From NCBI GenBank assembly GCA_041399065.1, contig JAWKTN010000006.1:248001-312000 (forward strand): a stretch of DNA of 64,000 bases, read 5' to 3'. This DNA comes from JAGQPD01 sp020426865. Lineage in GTDB: Bacteria > Planctomycetota > Planctomycetia > Pirellulales > Pirellulaceae. Numbering within the stretch: position 1 is the stretch's first letter; each line of letters starts with the position of its first letter. The notes under the pieces are model-generated. The model was not told the DNA's origin and did not search any database. It saw nothing but the letters and a program-made list of their open reading frames with translations. Made by a program: the position numbers and the translations under genes. Positions 26,829 to 35,709 of the stretch are shown in pieces.

Positions 26829-28121
26829 TTACGGACAACGTCGAAGTCGGCAGCACCCGCAAACTCCGGCAAGAACCAGCAGATAGATTGTTGAAGGTTC
26901 AGGAGTCGCGAGCTGGGCAGGCGTAATACCGGCGATTCCCTGTGCGGCAAGGGCACTCTGCATCAGTGCCAAATCCCCCAGATTGGTCACGCCATCGAAA
27001 TTCAAGTCGCCGGCCGCGAGCGTCGTCAGGTCACCAACGCGCACGCCGTTGATGCGGTTTTCGTGCAGCCACCCTGCAATGAACGCGTTTTTGTCCAAGT
27101 TGTTGAGCACTCCGTCGAGGTTGATATCGCCTGGATGCGCCACGAGATTTGCCAACTGCGCCGCGGCAAATTCATTGTCGATGGCGAAATTGAACGGTCC
27201 ATAGTTCTGCCCAGGCGGCGGGCCTACGTCGGATGAATTGTCGCCAATGACGGACATGCGGAGATCGTCAATCGTTCCGGCAAAAAAGTTGGCATTGCCG
27301 CCCGTGAAGAAACCGGTTTCGTCGCGTGACGTATTGGCACCGACGACAAGTTCCAATCGCGCCGGGTCGTTCGGAGCGGTAGCTGATCCATCGTAACCAC
27401 CACCGATCGCGCCGACGGCGATCCCATCGACCCATAGCATGCTTCCATTGGCTGGTCCGTTGGGGCGGGCAACCATGACATGATGCCAGTTGGTATCGAC
27501 GGCCACCTGCGAATTAAAATCGTTGCCGCCGTACCGCAGCACCCACGTGTCACCAGCGCTGATCCGAACGCCATGTTGGTTGGAATCGAGAACCACGTCC
27601 TGAGCTTGTCCGTTATTGAGCCCAGAGCCATCAGGTTTGACCCATAGCTGGAAGAAGCGGTTGGAAATGTTGTTGTAGTTCAGCGGTCCCGGGGCAGGCG
27701 TGCTGCTGTCGTCAGTGTAACCAAGTGACGCGCGCGAAATAGCTGGGTTATTGAGGTTTTCACCGACGAGGTAATCCGAGACGCCATTGAAATGGATGCC
27801 AAAGCCACTTCCGCCCAGTGGCTGACCGGATATGGAAGCGTACTTCGGCGAACCAACGACCCTTAGATCCTGGAACGCACCGCTGACACCGGCGCCGTCG
27901 CCGGTAAGCGTCTGGCCGTTGAACACAAAGCCGACCGCGGCTCCGTTTGTAACGTTCGCCGACACCGTCACACTGGGTGGCGATAGGGTGGCATCGGGGG
28001 AACCAGGGTCGCCGAATTCGTAAAGCCGATCGACGGTTGAGCCGTGGACGGGCGGCAGCGTGAACATCAAGACGATGGCAAGGATGCCCACCGTGCGGAA
28101 TGGGTATGGCAAAGCTGACAT
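26829..28121 (-). CDS. LamG-like exported protein with dockerin repeats and PEP-CTERM tail
   Basis: A 430-residue protein with a clear signal peptide (ILAIVLMFTLPPVHGS). The middle, about 60-300, has the concanavalin/LamG-like pattern NRFFQLWVKPDGSG, DTNWHHVMVARPNG, GSMLWVDGIAVG and FAGTIDDLRMS, usually carbohydrate- or protein-binding. Residues about 330-395 hold two dockerin-like calcium loops (GDINLDGVLNNLDKNAFI and GDLNFDGVTNLGDLALM). The tail PEPSTIYLLVLAGVCGCCRL plus RR is a PEP-CTERM sorting signal, presumably processed by an exosortase encoded elsewhere. The stop is 17 bases from the PQQ gene. Confidence 0.88.
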   Translation of the reverse strand: MSALPYPFRTVGILAIVLMFTLPPVHGSTVDRLYEFGDPGSPDATLSPPSVTVSANVTNGAAVGFVFNGQTLTGDGAGVSGAFQDLRVVGSPKYASISGQPLGGSGFGIHFNGVSDYLVGENLNNPAISRASLGYTDDSSTPAPGPLNYNNISNRFFQLWVKPDGSGLNNGQAQDVVLDSNQHGVRISAGDTWVLRYGGNDFNSQVAVDTNWHHVMVARPNGPANGSMLWVDGIAVGAIGGGYDGSATAPNDPARLELVVGANTSRDETGFFTGGNANFFAGTIDDLRMSVIGDNSSDVGPPPGQNYGPFNFAIDNEFAAAQLANLVAHPGDINLDGVLNNLDKNAFIAGWLHENRINGVRVGDLTTLAAGDLNFDGVTNLGDLALMQSALAAQGIAGITPAQLATPEPSTIYLLVLAGVCGCCRLRRCP

Positions 28122-28170
28122 GGTTGTGGGACTCCCAGTGAATTGTGTCTTATCGTGGTGCGCCGTTAGC

Positions 28171-29517
28171 TTAGGAACGCCGCGTGGAGATGCGTCGGAT
28201 CAGGCCCATCGCGAGTGTACCCAGCCCAGCGAGTAGTACACCATTGGGTTCGGGTACGGAGCTAGCGCCGACGGAAACCGCTGTGCTACCGAAGTTGTCT
28301 TTCCAAATCGTATAGTCGGCAGCATCGACGACCCCGTTTGCGTTACCATCGGCGGCAAGTGCGGAAGTGGATCCAAAGTTGTCCTTCCAGACGGTGTAGT
28401 CCGCAGCATCGACCGTTCCGTTTTGGTTATAGTCGCCGAGAAGTGCCAGTGCCTCGTAGGAGACATTGCCGTAGAGCAGCTTTCCATCGGGCGTGCCGTA
28501 GCGAACAACAAGATCCTGTGTTCCGCCCCGGGTGAAGATGGTACCAATCGCAATTTCACTTCCGGTAGCGAGGTTGGATGTGCCCGTCAGGAATGATTCG
28601 GACAAGACGTTCGAGGAGGCACCGCCGGCTTCTTCCCAACCATCTCCCAGGCCGCTTGTTCCACCGCTGCCTTCGAAGTCTTGATCCTGCAGGCTGTTCC
28701 AAGTAGTTGGCGTGAGTGAGCCGTTGGAGCTGACGATCTCGTAATAGTTGATTTCGACTGCTTGCCCGGTCAGATTCCTGAGGGTTGCCCGGCCACTGTT
28801 GGTATCGACCGACAGATTGAGTCCAAAGTCTACGGTCGTCGTCCCGATCCGAAAGTCAACCAGGTCGAGGTACCCGTCGTGATTCCCGGTGCTAACGTTG
28901 GCGATGACATCGACGTGGACGGTCGTGGTGCCGATCGGAATCAGCCCGGCGAGTGTATCCTGTCCCCAATCTCGCTGTCCGTCGGTGATCGGCAAGCTTT
29001 GAAAGAAGGCGGCACTACCGACGGTTGCCTGACCTAGTTGCACGTCGCTCGCATCCAGAAACCGGGCTCGAACCGACGAGCTATCGACTTGCTCACGATA
29101 TCCACTGAAGTAGGCGCTGAGGTCAAACCTCGCTCTGCCGCCAGCGATTTCCGCAGCCGACGGTCCGGTGGATACGCCAATTGATTGCGTAACGGAGATC
29201 TCGCCGGCGGTGGTGCCGAATGCTCCCGAATAGTGATAGTCACCGGCGCCTGGGGGTGCGGGAGTGCCGCTATACGCCGAACTGTAGGGGTAGACGAAAT
29301 CATCGTCTCCGACTCCGTCGACGGTGGTTGGATCAATCCAACCCGAACTAATGCGCAGCGAGGTAAAGGGACCGGGGTCGCCAACGTCAACACTTTCAAA
29401 GCTGGGGTTGACGACCAAGTTCGTATTCAATTCGGCCGCCAAGGCCGGCGACGCGAAGCCAACTCCGACTGCCATAAGTGTGGCAGCTACTGCTCGTCTC
29501 CAATGTAGGATCTTCAT
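28171..29517 (-). CDS. Exported PEP-CTERM protein with dockerin repeats (paralogue B)
   Basis: A 448-residue protein with signal peptide ending ASPALAA. The N-terminal domain starts ELNTNLVVNPSFE and looks like a beta-sandwich binding module (GAGDYHYSGAFGTTAGEISV, HDGYLDLVDFRIG). A second beta segment (about 215-300) precedes two near-identical dockerin-like repeats (GDYNQNGTVDAADYTVWKDN; GNANGVVDAADYTIWKDN) and the PEP-CTERM tail (VPEPNGVLLAGLGTLAMGLI then RRIS). It is a tandem paralogue of the next gene upstream, sharing most N-terminal motifs. The start follows GAGAGAACGCCCT. Confidence 0.88.
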   Translation of the reverse strand: MKILHWRRAVAATLMAVGVGFASPALAAELNTNLVVNPSFESVDVGDPGPFTSLRISSGWIDPTTVDGVGDDDFVYPYSSAYSGTPAPPGAGDYHYSGAFGTTAGEISVTQSIGVSTGPSAAEIAGGRARFDLSAYFSGYREQVDSSSVRARFLDASDVQLGQATVGSAAFFQSLPITDGQRDWGQDTLAGLIPIGTTTVHVDVIANVSTGNHDGYLDLVDFRIGTTTVDFGLNLSVDTNSGRATLRNLTGQAVEINYYEIVSSNGSLTPTTWNSLQDQDFEGSGGTSGLGDGWEEAGGASSNVLSESFLTGTSNLATGSEIAIGTIFTRGGTQDLVVRYGTPDGKLLYGNVSYEALALLGDYNQNGTVDAADYTVWKDNFGSTSALAADGNANGVVDAADYTIWKDNFGSTAVSVGASSVPEPNGVLLAGLGTLAMGLIRRISTRRS

Positions 29518-29553
29518 AGGGCGTTCTCTCTATTGTGAGCAATTCTGCGTTCT

Positions 29554-30969
29554 TTATTTTCGATTTCGACCGCGACAGAGGCCGAGACCAGCGAAACATG
29601 CGCTGACGAGCAACGCCATGCTGCCGGGTTCAGGGACCGTGCTGGCCAACAACTCCTCAAAGGCGCCGGCTCCTTGCGCGTCATCGTAGAGTTGCCGAAA
29701 CAGCACGAAGTCGGCGTGATTGTTTTTTCCATCTCCGTCGAGATCGCCGTGCAGGTATGCGTCGATGGCATTGGTCTGTGACAGAGTCGTGTGCTGATTG
29801 CTGCGAACGACGGCCCAATCCAGTCCGTCTATCTGCCCGTCGGTATTCAGATCTCCGACCGCGAACCCCTGGCCACCATTGCCGGTAAAAGTCACGATCC
29901 CCGAGATCACCTGGCCATTGGAAACGTATCCAAAAAGGACGTCCTCCGTCGGATTGGCCAACCATGTGTCGGCACTTCCCAGCGTGATACTCGCCTTGGC
30001 CGGCAGATTTGCGCCCATGCCCGAATCGAGATCGGCTTCACTCAGGTCACTTACGGCTCCGGCAGCGGATAGAACAGTCCACACGTGGGCCGAGTCGACG
30101 AAGTTGCCAGCCGAGCCGCTGTCGGCATCATAGTGATCCGCGATCGACTGCCAAGCGGACGGATTCAGTGCTCCGCTTGCCGAAGTGACGGAATAACCGC
30201 TGAGGTTGACCGCAGTGCCGGTTTGATTGGTCAACACGATGTTGCCGGAATCGCGATCAATGGTGATGTCGAGCGTGGGTAGGATAAGTTCTTCGGTCAC
30301 CCGGAAATCGATCAGGTCGAGGTAACCGTCGTGATTCACGTCCGCATCGATGGAGGTAATCTGTATCTCCGCCTTTCTCGTTGACGATGGAATGAGCCCT
30401 GCGGTAACATCCAAACCCCAATCGGTTTGGATCCCGGTTACGGGAAGGGACAGGCGGAACTCCTCGCTTCCCACCATGGACGAACCGACTTCGGAGTCGG
30501 CGACGTCGAGGAATCGTACGTGTACCGACGAAAAATCGTTTTGCGTTTGGTAGGTACTAAAGTACGCGCCCAGGTTGAAAGCCGCGTTACCTGTGGCGAT
30601 CAGTGAACCAGTGGGACCCGCGGAGAGATCGATGGTTTGGGTCAACATCACTTCACCCGGCGTGGTGTTGAACCCGCCGCTGAAGTGATAATCCCCGGCG
30701 CCGGGTGGCGCGGGTGAGCCGCTATAATTCGAGCTGTACGGATAGGAGTAACTGTCGTCGCCAAGATCGCCGCCACCGGGTGTTGGGTCGATCCAGTCAA
30801 GCAAGCGGACGGACGTGAATGGTCCCGTATCGTTGATATCAACGTTTTCAAAGCTGGGATTGACTACCAGGTTCGTATTCAATTCCGCTGACCACAACGG
30901 CGTTGGCAGTAGCAAGCCGCCGGCGATCAGTGCCGTGCGAAGTTTCCGAGTAAGCGTTGTGACTCGCAT
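29554..30969 (-). CDS. Exported PEP-CTERM protein with dockerin repeats (paralogue A)
   Basis: A 471-residue relative of the following gene: signal peptide, then ELNTNLVVNPSFENVDINDT, PYSSNYSGSPAPPGAGDYHF and NHDGYLDLIDFRV align along the whole N-terminal domain. The dockerin-like part is more diverged and spaced differently (GDLNTDGQIDGLDWAVVRSN; GDLDGDGKNNHADFVLFRQL). The tail VPEPGSMALLVSACFAGLGL then CRGRNRK is a PEP-CTERM signal. Both paralogues have an AGAGAG ribosome-binding region. The function is unknown; calcium-stabilised surface adhesion or matrix roles are inference from the domain types. Confidence 0.88.
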   Translation of the reverse strand: MRVTTLTRKLRTALIAGGLLLPTPLWSAELNTNLVVNPSFENVDINDTGPFTSVRLLDWIDPTPGGGDLGDDSYSYPYSSNYSGSPAPPGAGDYHFSGGFNTTPGEVMLTQTIDLSAGPTGSLIATGNAAFNLGAYFSTYQTQNDFSSVHVRFLDVADSEVGSSMVGSEEFRLSLPVTGIQTDWGLDVTAGLIPSSTRKAEIQITSIDADVNHDGYLDLIDFRVTEELILPTLDITIDRDSGNIVLTNQTGTAVNLSGYSVTSASGALNPSAWQSIADHYDADSGSAGNFVDSAHVWTVLSAAGAVSDLSEADLDSGMGANLPAKASITLGSADTWLANPTEDVLFGYVSNGQVISGIVTFTGNGGQGFAVGDLNTDGQIDGLDWAVVRSNQHTTLSQTNAIDAYLHGDLDGDGKNNHADFVLFRQLYDDAQGAGAFEELLASTVPEPGSMALLVSACFAGLGLCRGRNRK

Positions 30970-31019
30970 GTTGTGTTTCTCTCTACGTTGATGTACCGCA
31001 TACGATTGATAGGGTTATG

Positions 31020-32102
31020 CTAACGACCGCCGCCGCTGGATGAACTTGGTCGATGGACGTCACTGACGGCGCCATCGTTGCGGGCTCCCAAATTGGCAAA
31101 GGCGACCAGGTTCATCGTCTCGTTCATGAATTGGACCGACCCGTCGACATACAGGAAGGCGGACCCGCCTGGATGCCGGCTGCGGAAATTACAGCCGCCC
31201 CACCAGTTCCCGGTTGCCGACGCGGTATTGATTCCCCATACTGTGGATGCGATGGACCAGCTGGACATCCAGTGCATATGTTCGTGACACCCGGGCTCGG
31301 TCAGGCTGGGGGACCAATGGGTCTCACCAACGTGCAACGTCTTGGAAGTTCCGTCGGGGACTTTTTCGGTGGAGTATTTGTTGGGATACATGTCGAGCAT
31401 CCCAGGGCCGTTCTTGTTGTGGCCGTGGTAGAATCCGCGAGTTGCGCCGACGCGATTGCCGAATGTGCACGGACAGATCGCGTCTGGCACGGAGCCGCCA
31501 GCACACAAGCCACACACCTTGGGGATCCCCCAGTCGGCTGGACCTGTCGAAACGGGACCGGCGTTGCCAAAGTATGAGCTGATCGCTGCTTCGGTGGGAC
31601 CGGACCAAGTACTAAGTCCAGGCTTGATAAAGGGCGTTTCCTCGCTGGGGCAAACGTAGCCCGAGACCACTTCTTGTTGGTAGGGTGATTTTTCCCAATT
31701 GCGAACCGGATAACAGGACGTCGTCACGCTCGTTTCCGCCAGCGTTTGCAGCTGGTCGTAGAGTGCCTGCTGTTCCATGTACGGCAGGATCAAGACGCGC
31801 CAGGTCATCGGATTGCGTTCGGGAACCTTGCCGTCGACATTTTCGCAATCGGGATCCGCGGCGCCATAGGGGAAATAACCCTGGGCAGCATCATAGTTGT
31901 GTAGAGCGATCCCGATCTGTTTGAGGTTGTTGATACATTGCGTGCGGCGTGCTGCCTCGCGGGCGGCATTCACGGCGGGTAATAGCAATGAGACCAACAA
32001 ACCGATGATGGCAATGACAACCAGCAACTCGACTAACGTGAATCCGTGATTGTGTCTTGCCATCCTGTGTTGCAACGATCGCTGTGTTGTCATCGCAAAC
32101 AT
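31020..32102 (-). CDS. DUF1559 pseudopilin-like protein
   Basis: A 360-residue member of the large planctomycete DUF1559 family. A basic leader ends in G, then FTLVELLVVIAIIGLLVSLL, the classical type IV prepilin cleavage and membrane helix, with Glu at position +5. Next come LLPAVNAAREAARRTQCINN and LKQIGIALHNYD, and the C-terminal CNFRSRHPGGSAFLYVDGSV, all hallmarks of the family. It probably depends on a prepilin peptidase such as the one encoded at 17704-18897. The start ATG at 32102 has AAGGAG nine bases upstream. It follows a small lipoprotein gene, the standard DUF1559 pairing. Confidence 0.96.
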   Translation of the reverse strand: MFAMTTQRSLQHRMARHNHGFTLVELLVVIAIIGLLVSLLLPAVNAAREAARRTQCINNLKQIGIALHNYDAAQGYFPYGAADPDCENVDGKVPERNPMTWRVLILPYMEQQALYDQLQTLAETSVTTSCYPVRNWEKSPYQQEVVSGYVCPSEETPFIKPGLSTWSGPTEAAISSYFGNAGPVSTGPADWGIPKVCGLCAGGSVPDAICPCTFGNRVGATRGFYHGHNKNGPGMLDMYPNKYSTEKVPDGTSKTLHVGETHWSPSLTEPGCHEHMHWMSSWSIASTVWGINTASATGNWWGGCNFRSRHPGGSAFLYVDGSVQFMNETMNLVAFANLGARNDGAVSDVHRPSSSSGGGR

Positions 32103-32180
32103 GTCAATCGACTCCTTCTTGCTGCCACGTCGTTGGCGGAGTTTATGGGTGTGGCGTAGTTGTGTTACTGTATCAGAGTG

Positions 32181-32633
32181 TCAGTCGGTTAAGGCAATGT
32201 CTTTCGTGCCGGGGTGTTTCTTGGTAACGTTATCCGCCAAACCCGATGTGGCGGGATTGGAATATTTGTCCGGGATAGCGGACTCACGCACAATTCTCCC
32301 CCCCGTGCGCTCGATTTCTTCCCGTGTCGTCGGCTCTCCCGGATGCGGCTTCAGTGAGACAACCGTAATGACATAGTCACCCTGTTGTGCACCGTCGCCG
32401 TCCTTGAGCGACGTCAGAACATAACTGCCGTCAGGTTGGATTTCGCCGCGAGCCTGTCTGCCTTCGGCCCCTTGCGGCACGTATACGACGGTCCCTTGCG
32501 TCAACGGTTGGCCGTTGTACGTGACCGTCCCACGTATCTTGACCATATTCGGCAAGCCACCACGATTACAGCCGGTCAACACAAGAGCTACGCTTGCGAC
32601 AACCATCGTTGCTATGACATTGAAATGTTTCAT
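32181..32633 (-). CDS. Small lipoprotein with carboxypeptidase-regulatory-like fold
   Basis: A 150-residue lipoprotein: signal peptide with lipobox LVLTGC, then VKIRGTVTYNGQPLTQGTVV, the start of a transthyretin-like/CarboxypepD_reg-like beta-sandwich, and GEIQPDGSYVLTSLKDGDGA with GDYVITVV. This fold is the standard partner of DUF1559 genes in planctomycetes. The ATG at 32633 (AAGG upstream) is preferred over one at 32666. It is the first gene of the six-gene run continuing to the PQQ protein. Confidence 0.88.
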   Translation of the reverse strand: MKHFNVIATMVVASVALVLTGCNRGGLPNMVKIRGTVTYNGQPLTQGTVVYVPQGAEGRQARGEIQPDGSYVLTSLKDGDGAQQGDYVITVVSLKPHPGEPTTREEIERTGGRIVRESAIPDKYSNPATSGLADNVTKKHPGTKDIALTD

Positions 32634-32712
32634 AGGCCGCTGCCTTCCATATCGCTTGCCTGCCATGTTACACCACTCGCAAAGCGAGGTTCCTTATCAG
32701 CTTCGAGGTGCG

Positions 32713-32738
32713 ATCGGTTTTCAACGTTGAAGACCGAT
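32713..32738. promoter_or_regulatory. 26-bp near-perfect palindrome upstream of the surface-protein operon
   Basis: The left half ATCGGTTTTCAAC (32713-32725) is the inverse of the right half GTTGAAGACCGAT (32726-32738) except for one T/G pair. The inner 12 bases TTCAACGTTGAA are a perfect palindrome. It lies 80 bases upstream of the small lipoprotein start and 87 bases after the sulfotransferase stop. With no loop and no T-run it looks more like a dimer-binding operator than a terminator. A second small stem (CTCGC AAA GCGAG) lies about 55 bases closer to the gene. Confidence 0.55.
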
Positions 32739-32824
32739 TATCATCAGTCTTCTGTTCGACACAAGCTTTGGTGCATGAAGTCTTTGTGAATCTTCTCACC
32801 GCCCCTCGCTCCTTGCAAACCAGC

Positions 32825-34432
32825 CTAACAGCTATAGCCAAAAGATTCCACTAGCGGCATCAGTTTTTCAAGTACGGGGCCGATTTGCTGGGAGTAATTC
32901 CGCCAGCGACCGATCGCCCCACGATGGACCGGTTTGGCCACCGCATCGTAGGTGGGGGAATGCACCGGGCGACGACTCGAAAGCTGCTGCCGGTAATCAA
33001 GAATCGACGGATCCCAAGCCAACCCCAAACGTTCAATGGCCCGTCTAGTTACCGCCGGAAAATCGGCGACGAGCTCCTCGTAGCGGACCTCATCCCACAA
33101 TGTTGCCGGACTAATCTCCCGTAACTTCAACCAACATCGCAGGTCGTGAACGTACTTGTCGGCCAGCCATGTCATGTCGAGAAAATGGACACTCACGGGA
33201 GTCACGGGCAAATACCGTAAGAAACAACTGACGATCACGTCTCGCGGGTCGCGCACCGCAACTAACACTCGCGCGGATGGGAACAATCGCCAAAGAACAG
33301 GAACCATGGGAAGCAACGCCGGATTCTTGTCGAACAACATTCGTGCGCCGCGCTCGGTTCGTTGCCGCGACGCCATTTCTTGCAGATAGTATGTCTGCAT
33401 TTCCGTGACCCGGTCCGAAGGCAATTCATCCAACAGCAGCTCGACCGGATAGTCCGGTGGCCGGTCGCGACCCAGTTTGGGAAACACGTCTGCCGAGAGG
33501 ACGTCTTGTTCCTCGCACGCTAGAACGTCCGGGTGGCTGGCGATGACTTGTTCGAGAAGCGTCGTGCCGGACCGAGGAAATCCAGCAAGCAAGGTAACTT
33601 GGTCGGTTTGGTTCGTTGCGTTGTGAAGCCACCGTTGTAGGTGCGAGGGCCTGAGCTCATCGTAAAATCGCGCGAATCGCTGCTGCACAAATTGAGCGGC
33701 ATGCCAGGCGGCGTCGGCGGAGGGGAGCAGCAGGCGTTTGCACTGTCGGGCGGCATCCCACGCCTGGTCGTATTGTGCTTGCTCATCGTAAAGAAGGATC
33801 AGCTCCCCCCATGCCTCGGCCGCAGTGGCAGGCGGGCAGTTGTGCGCCAGGCATTGTCGTAAGGCACTTTCCGCCGAGTCTACCTTGCCGAGCCGACGGG
33901 CGATCCGGCCGAACAGGACGAGGGCAGGGGGAAACTGTGGTTGCGATCGCAAGACACGACTGACAAGATTCTGTGCTTCGTCGAGCAGGTGTCGTCGTTC
34001 GCACAGGTTGGCCAGTTCGACTTGGGCTGGGACGAATCCTTCCGCCAACAGGCACGCTTTGCGAAAGCACCGTTCGGCTTCGCTAGCAGCGCCGAGCATG
34101 CGATACGATTCGCCGACCAGGAATTGTATGTCGTGCCGGCGTGGGGCCAGGCGGAGCGCGCGTTCTAACAGGGCATGGCATCGTGAATGGTGATGCCGAC
34201 CGGCGTGGGCCCGAGCGGCGTCGATCAGTAGACGAATGTCATTGGGTGACTGCCGCACCAGTTCGTCGAATTTCCTCAGAGCCTCGTCATACCTGCCGCA
34301 TTGGTATAGGTTACGAGCGACGCGCAGTCCTGCCGGTTCGGCCGCACGCTTGGAGACCGGGCCAACTGCATTTTTCCCGGCCGGCGGAGTTCCCTTGGTG
34401 GGACGGGCCCGTTGTGGTTTTCGTTTTGACAT
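32825..34432 (-). CDS. TPR-domain sulfotransferase
   Basis: A 535-residue cytosolic protein. About residues 35-270 contain TPR-like helical repeats (GRYDEALRKFDELVRQSPND, GAASEAERCFRKACLLAEG and others). The C-terminal half is a PAPS-dependent sulfotransferase: the 5'-phosphosulfate loop LLAGFPRSGTTLLEQ (about 282-296) and the 3'-phosphate motif VLVAVRDPRDVIVSCF. It resembles the Sulfotransfer_3/TPR family. Planctomycetes of this type live on sulfated polysaccharides, but this enzyme would add sulfate, and the acceptor is unknown. It is divergent from the exported EEP gene with only 32 bases between the outermost starts. Confidence 0.93.
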   Translation of the reverse strand: MSKRKPQRARPTKGTPPAGKNAVGPVSKRAAEPAGLRVARNLYQCGRYDEALRKFDELVRQSPNDIRLLIDAARAHAGRHHHSRCHALLERALRLAPRRHDIQFLVGESYRMLGAASEAERCFRKACLLAEGFVPAQVELANLCERRHLLDEAQNLVSRVLRSQPQFPPALVLFGRIARRLGKVDSAESALRQCLAHNCPPATAAEAWGELILLYDEQAQYDQAWDAARQCKRLLLPSADAAWHAAQFVQQRFARFYDELRPSHLQRWLHNATNQTDQVTLLAGFPRSGTTLLEQVIASHPDVLACEEQDVLSADVFPKLGRDRPPDYPVELLLDELPSDRVTEMQTYYLQEMASRQRTERGARMLFDKNPALLPMVPVLWRLFPSARVLVAVRDPRDVIVSCFLRYLPVTPVSVHFLDMTWLADKYVHDLRCWLKLREISPATLWDEVRYEELVADFPAVTRRAIERLGLAWDPSILDYRQQLSSRRPVHSPTYDAVAKPVHRGAIGRWRNYSQQIGPVLEKLMPLVESFGYSC

Positions 34433-34464
34433 AGTCGTATTGTATCACGGGGCTTTGGTTTACA

Positions 34465-35709
34465 ATGTTTGGCATGTCAGCGTTGTGCAATATGTTCCGG
34501 TCGGCTCCGATATGCCTGCGATGGTTATTGTTGTTGTTCGCTTTCCTGGGCGGCGGAATGGTTGCCCAAGCCGAGTCGTTGCGCGTGATGACCTACAACA
34601 TTTGGGTAGGTGGTCGTGCCGGAGGGTATCCATTGGCCGATACCGCGGCAGTCATTGCGGCGGCAAATCCCGATATCGTCGGCCTGCAGGAACAATCGGG
34701 GGCGGCGAGGCAACTTGCCGAAATCCTCGAGATGAACGTCCACGTGACCAATAACGACATCGCCTATCTTACCCGGTTTCCCATCGAAGGTACGTCGGCC
34801 GACGGTATTCGCGTACGGACAGGTCTCGATAGCCACGCAAACGTTTTCAACATCCACTACGCAGCGTACCCCTATGGACCGTACGATCTTCGGGACGACC
34901 CCAGTCTGACCGAAGCGTCGCTCGTGGCGACGGCCGTGGCGACGCGGGGGGCGGCGACCACCAACACGTTGGCGGCGATGCAGATTGCATTGGAGTCGGG
35001 TGAGCCGACTTTCTTGTTGGGCGATTTTAACGAACCGTCGCATTTGGATTGGACGAACGAAGCTGCGGACGCCGGCTTGCATTTTGGTGCCACCGTCGCC
35101 TGGCCGACATCCCAGTCGATTGTCGACGCGGGTTTGACCGATTCGTTCCGCGCCGTTTGGCCTGACGAGGTATCACGTCCGGCGGAAACTTGGACTCCCG
35201 GTTATCCGGCTCCGAACCTATCCGCCGACGAAGTGCATGATCGGATCGATCTCATCTACCATGCCGGCGATGGGGTTGCGGCACTTCAGGCTGAGGTCGT
35301 GGGAGAAAGTTTGGCACATGCCGATATCGTGGTCGCACCCTATCCTTCGGACCATCGAGCTGTTGTGGTTACGTTTGAGGTGCCGACGGCCGGTCCGCTG
35401 CCACTGTTGGGAGACGTGAATCTCGACGGTGCGGTCAATGCCGCGGATGCATCGCTGATTCAGCAGCATTGGTTGCAGCGGTTTGATGAGGGGAACGTGA
35501 TCAGCTATCAGGCGGGTGATTTGAATCGTGATGGGGTCGTGGATCTATTTGACGTCAATCTGTTTCAGACCGGGTTGGTGACGTATAACAACACTACCGG
35601 TGGTGTGACGGTACCAGAACCGGCTGGGTGGTCGGTGATGTTGATGGCGTGGTTGACGGTGTGCGTTGCGCGAGGTGTGAGGAGACGGAGACATGTCATC
35701 TGGAATTGA
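34465..35709 (+). CDS. Exported endonuclease/exonuclease/phosphatase-fold hydrolase with dockerin and PEP-CTERM
   Basis: A 414-residue secreted protein. The signal peptide is best with ATG 34492 (MFRSAPICLRWLLLLFAFLG), since that leaves room for divergent promoters, but 34465 and 34474 are also in frame. The catalytic domain has LRVMTYNIWVGG, DIVGLQEQ (metal Glu), FLLGDFNEPS (Asp/Asn pair) and YPSDHRAVVVTF (Asp-His). It is thus a DNase I-like/EEP metal hydrolase for nucleic acid, phospholipid or phosphate esters. Two dockerin-like loops follow (GDVNLDGAVNAADASLI; GDLNRDGVVDLFDVNLF) and a PEP-CTERM tail (VPEPAGWSVMLMAWLTVC). The 3' end overlaps the Rieske gene by 17 bases. Confidence 0.9.
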   Translation: MFGMSALCNMFRSAPICLRWLLLLFAFLGGGMVAQAESLRVMTYNIWVGGRAGGYPLADTAAVIAAANPDIVGLQEQSGAARQLAEILEMNVHVTNNDIAYLTRFPIEGTSADGIRVRTGLDSHANVFNIHYAAYPYGPYDLRDDPSLTEASLVATAVATRGAATTNTLAAMQIALESGEPTFLLGDFNEPSHLDWTNEAADAGLHFGATVAWPTSQSIVDAGLTDSFRAVWPDEVSRPAETWTPGYPAPNLSADEVHDRIDLIYHAGDGVAALQAEVVGESLAHADIVVAPYPSDHRAVVVTFEVPTAGPLPLLGDVNLDGAVNAADASLIQQHWLQRFDEGNVISYQAGDLNRDGVVDLFDVNLFQTGLVTYNNTTGGVTVPEPAGWSVMLMAWLTVCVARGVRRRRHVIWN

